Of a stretch of 7,906 nucleotides of DNA, positions 1 to 6,129 are shown in pieces. Below the pieces are notes generated by a model. It did not search any database and was not told the DNA's origin. It saw only the letters and a program-made list of their open reading frames with translations. The position numbers and the translations under genes are program-made. Location: NCBI GenBank assembly GCA_021800745.1, contig JAJYYS010000072.1, positions 1-7,906 of the forward strand, written 5' to 3'. The stretch's first letter is position 1. Every line of letters begins with the position of its first letter. The stretch comes from a bacterium (GTDB lineage: Bacteria > SZUA-79 > Acidulodesulfobacterales > Acidulodesulfobacteraceae).

Positions 1-1874
1 CTGCCGGAAAAATACCGGGCGGTTTTTTTAAAAGAGAGGCAAGGCCGACCGAAAAAGAGGTTTTAACATCCAGATTTTTAGACAGGCCGATAAGACCCCT
101 TTTCCCGGATAATTACTTTTTTGACACTCAGATAATAGCCACCGTCGTTTCAATGGACAACGAAAACGACCCGGATATGGCGGCAATGTTAGGCGTTTCA
201 TTTTCTTTGATGCTGTCCGAAGCCCCTTTTAATGGACCGACTGCAGGCGTTAGAATTGCAAGGGTAAACGGTAATTTTATCGCTAACCCGACTTATAAAG
301 AACTTGAAACCAGCGATACGTTTCTTATAGTAGCAGGCTCAAAAGATGCCATAACTATGGTAGAAGGGAGCTTTAACGAATTAGACGAGGAAGAGCTAGT
401 TTCGGCGATAGAGTTCGGGCATAATAAAATCGTAGAATTAATCGAGTTTCAGAACAAGATTTTATCGGGAATCAGCATTATTAAAGCCGAACCGGAAGAA
501 ATTAAAATACCGGAAGGATTATATGAAAGAGTCAAGGAGCTTTCTTACGACGATTTATCCGATGCCCTTAAAATTTCCGCTAAGTTGGAAAGAAACGAAA
601 GAGTGGAAAATTTAAACTCCAAGATTATCGAACTTCTGAAAGAGTCTTATCCGGGCTATGAAGCGTTAATAAGCCAAATTTTTGAATCTATTCAAAAAGA
701 TATATTAAGAAAAAATATACTTAACGAAGGTATAAGGATAGACGGAAGAGGGATGAGAGAAATAAGGCCTATAAGCTGTTCCGTAGGAGAATTGCCTATG
801 GCTCACGGAAGCGCCGTTTTTACGCGCGGCGAAACGCAGGCTCTCGTAGCCGCTACTTTAGGAACTAAATTCGACGAGCAGATAATAGACGCGCCCGAGA
901 AAGAATCGACCAAAAGATTTATGCTGCATTATAATTTTCCTCCTTTTTCCGTAGGCGAGGTCGCTCCTTTGAGGTCTCCCGGCAGAAGAGAAATAGGTCA
1001 CGGGTCTCTGGGCGAAAAAGCGCTCAGATATATAATTCCATCCTCGGAAGAATTCCCTTATACGATAAGATTGGTCTCCGAAATACTTGAATCTAACGGA
1101 TCTTCTTCTCAGGCTACAATCTGTGGAGGCACTCTGGCTTTGATGGATGCGGGAGTTCCCATAAAGGCTCCGGTTGCGGGAATAGCCATGGGGCTTATAA
1201 AAGAAGGAGATAAAGTGGCAATACTTTCCGATATTTTAGGCGACGAAGACCACCTCGGAGATATGGATTTCAAAGTTGCGGGAACATCTAAAGGAGTAAC
1301 GGCCTTACAGATGGATATTAAAATTTCTGGAGTTACAAAAGAGATTTTAAGGAATGCTCTTTCGCAGGCAAAGGAAGGAAGAATGCATATACTCGGCATA
1401 ATGCTTCAGTCTATAAATGAACCCAGAAAGGATATGGCAAAAAATGCTCCGAGAATCGTCACTATGATGGTTAAGCCTGAGAAAGTCAGAGAAGTTATCG
1501 GGTCCGGCGGAAAAGTCATAAAGGGCATAATAGAAAAGACCGGCGCAAAGGTTGATATAGAAGATTCAGGAAAGGTTACAATTTCTTCTACTAACGGCGA
1601 ATCTTTAAAACTTGCCGTAGCTATGATAAACGATATAACTCAGGAAGCGGAAATAGGCAAGATTTATTTCGGAAAAGTCAGAAAGATAATGGAGTTCGGA
1701 GCTTTTGTCGAAATATTTCCGGGAACAGACGGACTGGTTCATATTTCGCAGATAGACAACAAGAGGGTAGAAAAAGTTTCCGACGTTCTTAAAGAAGGCG
1801 ACGAAGTAAAAGTTAAGGTTTTAGACGTGGATAGGGCCGGCAAAATAAAACTCTCTATAAAAGAGACTTTATGA
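1..1874 (+). CDS. pnp: polyribonucleotide nucleotidyltransferase (PNPase), 5'-truncated by window edge
   Basis: PNPase is the phosphorolytic 3'-5' exoribonuclease that degrades mRNA, releasing nucleoside diphosphates; it works as a cytoplasmic trimer, often with the degradosome. The frame is open from the first full codon (position 3), beginning AGKIPGGFFKRE and RPIRPLFP, which belong to the first RNase PH domain. The ATG at 153 is an internal Met and not the true start. Of 623 visible residues, the helical linker lies at about 125-225, the second RNase PH core at about 240-460, KH at about 485-545 (GSGG at 500-503) and S1 at about 550-620. The catalytic stretch LGDEDHLGDMDFK is intact; its metal-binding aspartates (E. 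coli D486 and D492) map to visible residues 416 and 422, so about 70 N-terminal residues are missing upstream. The S1 domain ends almost at the stop with no acidic tail. The TGA stop overlaps the next gene's ATG. Identification is secure. Confidence 0.98.
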   Translation, partial: AGKIPGGFFKREARPTEKEVLTSRFLDRPIRPLFPDNYFFDTQIIATVVSMDNENDPDMAAMLGVSFSLMLSEAPFNGPTAGVRIARVNGNFIANPTYKELETSDTFLIVAGSKDAITMVEGSFNELDEEELVSAIEFGHNKIVELIEFQNKILSGISIIKAEPEEIKIPEGLYERVKELSYDDLSDALKISAKLERNERVENLNSKIIELLKESYPGYEALISQIFESIQKDILRKNILNEGIRIDGRGMREIRPISCSVGELPMAHGSAVFTRGETQALVAATLGTKFDEQIIDAPEKESTKRFMLHYNFPPFSVGEVAPLRSPGRREIGHGSLGEKALRYIIPSSEEFPYTIRLVSEILESNGSSSQATICGGTLALMDAGVPIKAPVAGIAMGLIKEGDKVAILSDILGDEDHLGDMDFKVAGTSKGVTALQMDIKISGVTKEILRNALSQAKEGRMHILGIMLQSINEPRKDMAKNAPRIVTMMVKPEKVREVIGSGGKVIKGIIEKTGAKVDIEDSGKVTISSTNGESLKLAVAMINDITQEAEIGKIYFGKVRKIMEFGAFVEIFPGTDGLVHISQIDNKRVEKVSDVLKEGDEVKVKVLDVDRAGKIKLSIKETL

Positions 1875-3112
1875 AAAATTTTAGAAAAGAAGTATTAGAA
1901 TCCGGTATTACGCTTATTACGGAAAAAAAACCGTATTTTAATTCTATAAGTATAGGATTATGGGTAAAAACAGGCTCGGTTTACGAGCCTGAGGAGTTAA
2001 ACGGCATATCCCATTTCATAGAGCATCTTCTTTTTAAGGGAACTAAAAATAGAACCTACAAAGAGATAAACAGAGAAATAGACCTTATGGGAGGAGCGCT
2101 GAACGCTTTTACCGGTACGGAGCTAACCTGTTTATATACCAAAGTTTTATACAAAAATTACGATGCCGCCGTAGATCTTTTAATCGACCTGATGTTTAAT
2201 TCTTTGTTTCCGGAAGACGAAATCGAAAAAGAGAAAAGCGTAATATTGCAGGAAATTTCAGGCGTACAGGACGACCCTTCGGACTATTCTATGGAACTTT
2301 TTCATAGGAATTTTTACGGAAATTCATCGTACGCCTTTCCTATTCTGGGAACCGAAAATACGATTAAAAATTTTAACCGGAAAAAAATATTAGATTATTA
2401 TTACCGCCACTACAATCCGGCAAATATAATAATTTCTATAGCAGGCAATTTCGAGCATAGTAAAATTGCGGATTCGGTTAACAGTTATATGAGTAAAATC
2501 GCTTCCAGCTACGATAAAGGAGTAATACAAAAAAAATTTAAAACTGACAAAGTGTACGGCGATTTTATTCAAAATAAAGATTTAGAGCAGACCCATTTCT
2601 TAATAGGACTTGAAGGCATAAGCAGGTCGGACGAAGATTTTTTCTCCGCAGAAGTTTTAAATACTATTCTAGGCGCTTCCGTTAGTTCTAAACTTTTTCA
2701 GGAAGTAAGGGAAAATAAAGGGCTTGCCTATTCTATCTATTCAAATTCCGTCTTTCATAAGTCGGACGGATATTTTTATATTTATGCAGGCGTTTCTCCC
2801 AAAAAATTCAAGCTTTCTAAAGAACTTATTTTTGACATAATCGACGGCATAGTAGGCGGCGGTATCAGCGAAGAAGAAGTTATAAACGCCAAAAAACATA
2901 TATACGACGGTTTTCTTCTTAGTATGGAATCTACCGGAAATATAATGAACCGCAATGCTATAAACGAAATTTACGAAGGCAGATATATCTCCAAGGCGCA
3001 GGTTTTGAAAAAGATAGAAAAAGTCGACGGTCATTCCGTGAAAAGAATTTCCGGTCGGTTATTTTCAAACAAAAAGAATAGAAATATTTCGGTTCTCGGC
3101 AAGGTTAAATAA
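1871..3112 (+). CDS. M16 family zinc peptidase (processing-peptidase/insulinase-like)
   Basis: This 413-residue protein is a single-unit M16B metallopeptidase, of the size of bacterial homologues of mitochondrial processing peptidase. The inverted zinc motif HFIEH is at residues 48-52, and the third ligand glutamate is E128 in ILQEI. That matches the HxxEH-x(about 75)-E spacing, so the enzyme should be active. The C-terminal half has the substrate-binding signature RENKGLAYS at 280-288. No signal peptide or membrane helix is visible, so it is probably cytoplasmic. The start is set by the ATGA overlap with pnp, and a weak AGAG lies just upstream, which suggests translational coupling. Adjacency to pnp is a known arrangement (for example mlpA near pnpA in Bacillus subtilis). 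The natural substrate is unknown. The family call is secure; a more specific name is not justified. Confidence 0.95.
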   Translation: MKNFRKEVLESGITLITEKKPYFNSISIGLWVKTGSVYEPEELNGISHFIEHLLFKGTKNRTYKEINREIDLMGGALNAFTGTELTCLYTKVLYKNYDAAVDLLIDLMFNSLFPEDEIEKEKSVILQEISGVQDDPSDYSMELFHRNFYGNSSYAFPILGTENTIKNFNRKKILDYYYRHYNPANIIISIAGNFEHSKIADSVNSYMSKIASSYDKGVIQKKFKTDKVYGDFIQNKDLEQTHFLIGLEGISRSDEDFFSAEVLNTILGASVSSKLFQEVRENKGLAYSIYSNSVFHKSDGYFYIYAGVSPKKFKLSKELIFDIIDGIVGGGISEEEVINAKKHIYDGFLLSMESTGNIMNRNAINEIYEGRYISKAQVLKKIEKVDGHSVKRISGRLFSNKKNRNISVLGKVK

Positions 3113-3146
3113 TAATATATTAATAGAATATGCGGGCGGCATTTTT

Positions 3147-3695
3147 ATGGATACGGATGTTTATTACCCTAAATCTTACGATATTATTTACAGGTCGGGT
3201 TATGTCATAGGTTTTATAGGAATAGCTTTATTTGCTTTTTCTTATATCTATTCGGATATACCCGGCTTTTATTACGGAATTTCTATTTTTTACGCAGGTT
3301 CATTGATTTCTTCGTCGTTCCTTTTAGTATGGAAAAAAGAAATCAAAATATTTATACTATCATGCGTAATTCTGGGGATTTTATTTGCTGCGGGCTATGT
3401 TTTTGTTTTTAAAAATCCGGAAATTTTAATAATATCTATCGGCTTTGTTCTTGCCGGAGTCGCCGGGCTTTACGGCAAAGAAGCCCACTGTTTTCATTTT
3501 ATCGAAGGATGGATTTTGATGTGGTCTTTTCCGGTTTTAATTTTTTCTAATTTATTAATTTACGGTTTAAATGCTGAAAATTATAGTATAATACGCATTG
3601 TTTTCTCCGTAATTTATGTCGCAACGGCCATTATGGCGTTTTCTTTTTTAATTAAAAAATTGAGACAGCCCTTAATGCAATTCTGTCAGAATTAA
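3147..3695 (+). CDS. six-helix integral membrane protein, DUF2301-like
   Basis: This is a 182-residue very hydrophobic protein. About six membrane helices can be drawn: residues 19-37, 40-62, 67-88, 93-110, 119-140 and 148-169. The N-terminus YDIIYRSGYVIGF, the motif GLYGKEAHCF at 107-116 and the end KKLRQPL at 170-176 resemble what I recall of DUF2301, a family of uncharacterised integral membrane proteins with a conserved G-x-x-x-KEAxCF segment. That match is from memory and is moderate. It begins 34 bp after the peptidase stop, so it may share that transcript. A purine-rich GCGGGCGG about 8 bases before the ATG is the only ribosome-binding candidate; an ATG at 3130 is in another frame. The charged and Cys/His residues between helices 4 and 5 could bind a ligand or metal, but that is inference. 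No function is assigned. Confidence 0.6.
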   Translation: MDTDVYYPKSYDIIYRSGYVIGFIGIALFAFSYIYSDIPGFYYGISIFYAGSLISSSFLLVWKKEIKIFILSCVILGILFAAGYVFVFKNPEILIISIGFVLAGVAGLYGKEAHCFHFIEGWILMWSFPVLIFSNLLIYGLNAENYSIIRIVFSVIYVATAIMAFSFLIKKLRQPLMQFCQN

Positions 3696-3712
3696 AATAA
3701 ATTATTTTTTTT
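3679..3712 (+). terminator. possible weak terminator after the DUF2301-like gene
   Basis: AATTCT (3679-3684), loop GTC and AGAATT (3688-3693) form a 6-bp stem overlapping the stop codon. A run of eight T lies at 3705-3712, but 11 A/T-rich bases separate stem and run, and the stem is mostly A-T. This is a weak or imperfect intrinsic terminator at best. Its place just before a new promoter supports a transcript boundary. Confidence 0.3.
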
Positions 3713-3713
3713 A

Positions 3714-3742
3714 TTGTATTATGACTTTTAAGTCAATATAAT
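3714..3742 (+). promoter_or_regulatory. sigma70-type promoter of the tetR-MFS operon
   Basis: A perfect TATAAT -10 box lies at 3737-3742, and TTGTAT (-35; TTG matches the consensus) lies exactly 17 bases upstream at 3714-3719. Transcription would start near 3749 and give a leader of about 14 bases before the ATG at 3763. No clear Shine-Dalgarno sequence is present in that leader. Because A/T-rich DNA yields -10 look-alikes often, the correct 17-base spacing and the operator-like palindrome in the spacer carry most of the weight. Confidence 0.6.
3722..3735. promoter_or_regulatory. candidate TetR operator (inverted repeat within the promoter spacer)
   Basis: TGACTT-TT-AAGTCA is a perfect inverted repeat with 6-base arms and a 2-base centre. 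It lies wholly between the -35 and -10 boxes of the promoter ahead of the tetR-family gene. A repressor dimer bound here would block RNA polymerase, as TetR-type autoregulators commonly do. The palindrome and its position are seen; binding by the adjacent regulator is inferred. Confidence 0.5.
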
Positions 3743-3762
3743 AGTAACGTCGAATAATATAT

Positions 3763-4368
3763 ATGGTAGAAAATATAGATAAATACGAATTGATTTTATC
3801 GTCCTCGAGAAAGCTGATAGAAGAAATCGGATTTTCAGCTTTAACAATGGATAAGGTGGCGCAGAAAGCCGGTATAGCAAAAGGAACGGTTTATCTTTAC
3901 TTCAAAGATAAAGACGAACTCTTAGAGAAAGTCCTGTCTTCCGGTTTCGAAAGAATGTTCGAAAGAATAAAAAACAGGGTTGCGAAAGAAAGCGGCGGAA
4001 TCAATAAGTTAAAGGCTCTCATCAGCGAGAATATAAATCATATTTATGAAAACAGATATTTCTTTAAAACTATTTTTTTAGATGAAATCAACGTCGTGTT
4101 TTTGAAAAAAAAATCTAAAGAATCTTTTAATTTAAGAAGGAAAAGATATACCGATTTTATAGGAGAGATTATAAAATCGGGCATAGATTCCGGAGAGTTC
4201 AGAAGTGATTTATATCCTACAAAAGGCGGGTATATGCTTGTATCGTTAATCAAGACCGGCGCAATATATAATTTCCTTAACGACAGATTCGAACCGGTTC
4301 CGGAGATGATAGAAAAAGATACCGATGAAATATTAGATCTGTTTCTGCACGGCATATCCGTTAAATAA
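3763..4368 (+). CDS. TetR/AcrR family transcriptional regulator
   Basis: This 201-residue protein has the normal length and layout of a TetR-family repressor. The N-terminal DNA-binding domain covers about residues 8-58. Its helix-turn-helix runs from ALTMDKVAQKAGI to KGTVYLYFKDKDELL (about 26-54), including the hallmark G-T-V-Y-x-Y-F-x-x-K-x-E-L end of the recognition helix. The remainder is helical and variable, as expected for the ligand-binding and dimerisation domain, so the inducer cannot be read from it. It is 14 bp upstream of an MFS exporter in the same direction, and its own promoter holds a palindrome suitable as operator. The likely role is ligand-relieved repression of both genes. 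An activator or a repressor of remote genes cannot be excluded. No Shine-Dalgarno sequence precedes the ATG. Confidence 0.93.
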   Translation: MVENIDKYELILSSSRKLIEEIGFSALTMDKVAQKAGIAKGTVYLYFKDKDELLEKVLSSGFERMFERIKNRVAKESGGINKLKALISENINHIYENRYFFKTIFLDEINVVFLKKKSKESFNLRRKRYTDFIGEIIKSGIDSGEFRSDLYPTKGGYMLVSLIKTGAIYNFLNDRFEPVPEMIEKDTDEILDLFLHGISVK

Positions 4369-4382
4369 TTTTTTTAAAGAAA

Positions 4383-5927
4383 ATGGTTGAAAAATCCCAC
4401 AAAAATTACAAGTGGATAGTTCTTGCACTTGTCGTAGTGTCGTCGTTTATGGCAATACTCGACGTTAATATCGTAACGGTCGGGCTTCCCAAGATGATGT
4501 CCCATTTCGGAATTAACGTTACGGATGTGGAATGGGTAATGATAGCCTATACTATTGCTTATTCTATCGTTATACTTCCCATGGCTTATGTCAGAAGAAA
4601 ATGGGGAATAAAATATCCGTTTATAGTATCTATAGTCATTTTTGTTATCGGCTCGGCTTTATGCGGGCTCTCTCCTTCTTTCACCGACCTTGTTATATTT
4701 CGCGTCATACAGGCTATAGGAGGCGCCGGACTAACGCCTACCGGCCTTACCCTGCTTGCGGAAGTGTTTCCTCCGGATGAAAGGGGCGAGGCTATGGGTA
4801 TATGGTCTATAGGCGCGATGGTGGCTCCTGCGGTAGGGCCGACTCTCGGCGGATATCTCGTCGATTATGTTGACTGGAGATGGATATTTTACGTAAATGT
4901 TCCTATAGGCATCATATCTATATTGGGTTCTATCGCAATTTTAACGCATGATATACCGATAAAAAAATATGTCAGAAAGTTCGATATGCTTGGGTTTTTA
5001 TTTATGGCTATGTCTATGGCTTCCTTGCTGTATGCTTTGAACGAGGGGCAGACGCTTGGGTGGCATGCGCCAGTCATAATACAATCCGAAGTAATAAGCG
5101 GTTTTTCGTTTGTTTTTTTTGTAATAGCCGAATTATTCGTCGAAACGCCTATTCTCAACCTGGATATTTTTAAGAATTATAATTTCGTTATAGCATTTAT
5201 AGTCAATATGGTTAGGGCAGTAGGAATTTTCGGAGCTATGTTCCTGCTTCCGCTTTTCATAGAAAACGTCCTTAATTATGACGCTATGAACGCCGGCATT
5301 TTAATGGCTCCAACCGCTATTGCGGTGGCGTTGGTATCGCCTTTTTCGGGAAAAATATCCGACAGGATAGGACCCAGGTATCCTCTTTTTGCCGGACTTT
5401 TAATAGTCGCGGCGTCTATGTTCATGTTCGATAATCTTTCTTTAAATACAAGCGTTTACGATATAGTAGTAAATCAGTTGATAAGAGGCGTAGGTATAGG
5501 GCTTCTGAATGCGCCGGTAATGAGCGCCGCCCTGAACTCGGTAAAAACAGATATGCTTCCCGAAGCCTCCGGTTTGATTCCGGTATCGCTTCAGATAGGG
5601 GCTTCGTTCGGCATAGCTTTTATAGGCAATGAACTTGTGGTAAGGCAGGTTTATCATTTAAATCAGTATGCAAGAGATATTAAATATAATTCTTATGCAT
5701 ATCACGGCGTAATTAATTTCATAAACGGCGATTTGATTAGCAAAGCCGCCTCATATTTAAGGCCGGGAACCATTTTCCCCAGTCCTGCCTTAGGTTTTTT
5801 TGACGAAATCGTGCAAATGCAGGCTTCAGTAGCTTCTTACGGCGATTCCTTTGCTATACTAGGTTATATAACTCTGGCAGGGGCGGCGGTGGCTTTTTTT
5901 ATTAAAAATAAAAGGCGTAACAGATAG
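4383..5927 (+). CDS. MFS multidrug exporter, DHA2 (EmrB/QacA-like) family
   Basis: This 514-residue inner-membrane protein has the length and about 14 hydrophobic helices of DHA2 proton-driven drug antiporters. Helix 1 carries the DHA2 signature LDVNIVTVGLP (26-36), and the cytoplasmic loop after helix 2 reads YVRRKWGIK (69-77). Motif B RVIQAIGGAG is at 107-116, and antiporter motif C GAMVAPAVGPTLGGYL is at 144-159. A second-half MFS loop GKISDRIGPR is at 323-332. A hydrophilic stretch at about 425-482 precedes the last helix at 485-507, and the basic tail KNKRRNR suits a cytoplasmic end. The first-half motif A lacks its usual acidic residue, although the second-half copy keeps the D. The gene lies 14 bp after the tetR-type gene and is probably co-transcribed with it. 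No EmrA-like adaptor gene lies beside it. Substrate specificity cannot be told from sequence. Confidence 0.92.
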   Translation: MVEKSHKNYKWIVLALVVVSSFMAILDVNIVTVGLPKMMSHFGINVTDVEWVMIAYTIAYSIVILPMAYVRRKWGIKYPFIVSIVIFVIGSALCGLSPSFTDLVIFRVIQAIGGAGLTPTGLTLLAEVFPPDERGEAMGIWSIGAMVAPAVGPTLGGYLVDYVDWRWIFYVNVPIGIISILGSIAILTHDIPIKKYVRKFDMLGFLFMAMSMASLLYALNEGQTLGWHAPVIIQSEVISGFSFVFFVIAELFVETPILNLDIFKNYNFVIAFIVNMVRAVGIFGAMFLLPLFIENVLNYDAMNAGILMAPTAIAVALVSPFSGKISDRIGPRYPLFAGLLIVAASMFMFDNLSLNTSVYDIVVNQLIRGVGIGLLNAPVMSAALNSVKTDMLPEASGLIPVSLQIGASFGIAFIGNELVVRQVYHLNQYARDIKYNSYAYHGVINFINGDLISKAASYLRPGTIFPSPALGFFDEIVQMQASVASYGDSFAILGYITLAGAAVAFFIKNKRRNR

Positions 5928-5929
5928 AA

Positions 5930-5961
5930 TATGATATTACCTTAAATCACCGTTATAAATT
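5930..5961. repeat. left terminal inverted repeat of the 5930-6122 element
   Basis: This is the left arm. It starts 3 bases after the MFS stop codon and contains the perfect 13-base core at 5938-5950. It is paired with 6091-6122; the mismatched positions are 5937, 5951 and 5956, with G-T pairs at 5933 and 5960. Confidence 0.75.
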
Positions 5962-5978
5962 TCTTTTTCTGGATTATC

Positions 5979-6081
5979 GCTTCGCTCTCGGCTTTTAGCC
6001 TCGTGAAGTTTAAAAGAAACTTTCCTGCGTAAGCAGATATAAACGCACGCCGTTTATGCAGAATTTATAATATGTCGAAGC
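5979..6081 (+). other. cluster of compact hairpins inside the inverted-repeat element
   Basis: GCTTCG at 5979-5984 pairs with CGAAGC at 6076-6081, forming an inner closing stem. Within it four hairpins follow in series. GGCT/AGCC (5990-6000) has a TTT loop. AAGTTT/AAACTT (6006-6022) has a 5-base loop. CTGC/GCAG (6025-6036) has a GTAA loop, which fits the GNRA type in RNA. ATAAACG/CGTTTAT (6039-6057) is a perfect 7-bp stem with a 5-base loop. This density of local pairing suggests a folded, branched RNA or single-stranded DNA form. It shows no match to tRNA, or to any riboswitch that I recognise. Confidence 0.5.
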
Positions 6082-6090
6082 AATTTTAAT

Positions 6091-6122
6091 AGTTTCTAAC
6101 AGTGATTTAAGGTATTATTATA
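6091..6122. repeat. right terminal inverted repeat of the 5930-6122 element
   Basis: This right arm carries the perfect core at 6102-6114 and ends 7 bases before the xseA ATG. It also holds most of the candidate xseA promoter, so the element may control or supply expression of the downstream gene. Confidence 0.75.
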
Positions 6123-6124
6123 AT
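6096..6124 (+). promoter_or_regulatory. candidate xseA promoter at the right edge of the element
   Basis: TATAAT at 6119-6124 is a perfect -10 match. CTAACA at 6096-6101 is a 4-of-6 match to the -35 box with a 17-base spacer. The expected transcription start, near 6131, nearly coincides with the ATG at 6130, so the mRNA would be essentially leaderless. The absence of a Shine-Dalgarno sequence before xseA agrees with that. The A/T-rich context makes a chance match possible. Confidence 0.35.
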
Positions 6125-6129
6125 TAACT

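Larger units (their letters stand above)
5930..6122. repeat. 193-bp element with long imperfect terminal inverted repeats (MITE-like or structured RNA)
   Basis: Bases 5930-5961 pair with 6091-6122 in strict antiparallel register: 27 Watson-Crick pairs, 2 G-T pairs and 3 mismatches over 32 positions, with a core of 13 perfect pairs (TACCTTAAATCAC with GTGATTTAAGGTA). The interior contains no coding frame but has several compact hairpins. If the ends are set at 5931 and 6121, the element is flanked by AAT on both sides, a possible 3-bp target duplication, though short A/T direct repeats arise easily by chance. Together these suit a non-autonomous miniature inverted-repeat element. A structured RNA with a long closing helix, or a folded untranslated region between the exporter gene and xseA, is the alternative. 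I do not recognise the family. Confidence 0.65.

Noticed and set aside
1..152. Apparent frameshift or stop in the 5' end of pnp
   Set aside because: A careful codon count from position 3 shows one continuous frame matching PNPase up to the ATG at 153. The gene is only cut by the window edge.
1109..1399. Minus-strand open frame of 96 codons
   Set aside because: It is antisense to the most conserved part of PNPase, has no recognisable domain and is a coding shadow.
2741..3034. Minus-strand open frame of 97 codons
   Set aside because: It lies opposite the M16 peptidase C-terminal half; its composition follows from the codon use of the real gene.
4044..4355. Minus-strand open frame of 103 codons
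   Set aside because: It is antisense to the TetR-family gene, shows no family resemblance or promoter and is a shadow.
5930..6122. tRNA, riboswitch, or 6S RNA as explanation of the structured gap
   Set aside because: There is no cloverleaf or T-loop consensus and no riboswitch core that I recognise. The branched hairpin series does not look like the simple rod with central bubble of 6S RNA. No named class is claimed.
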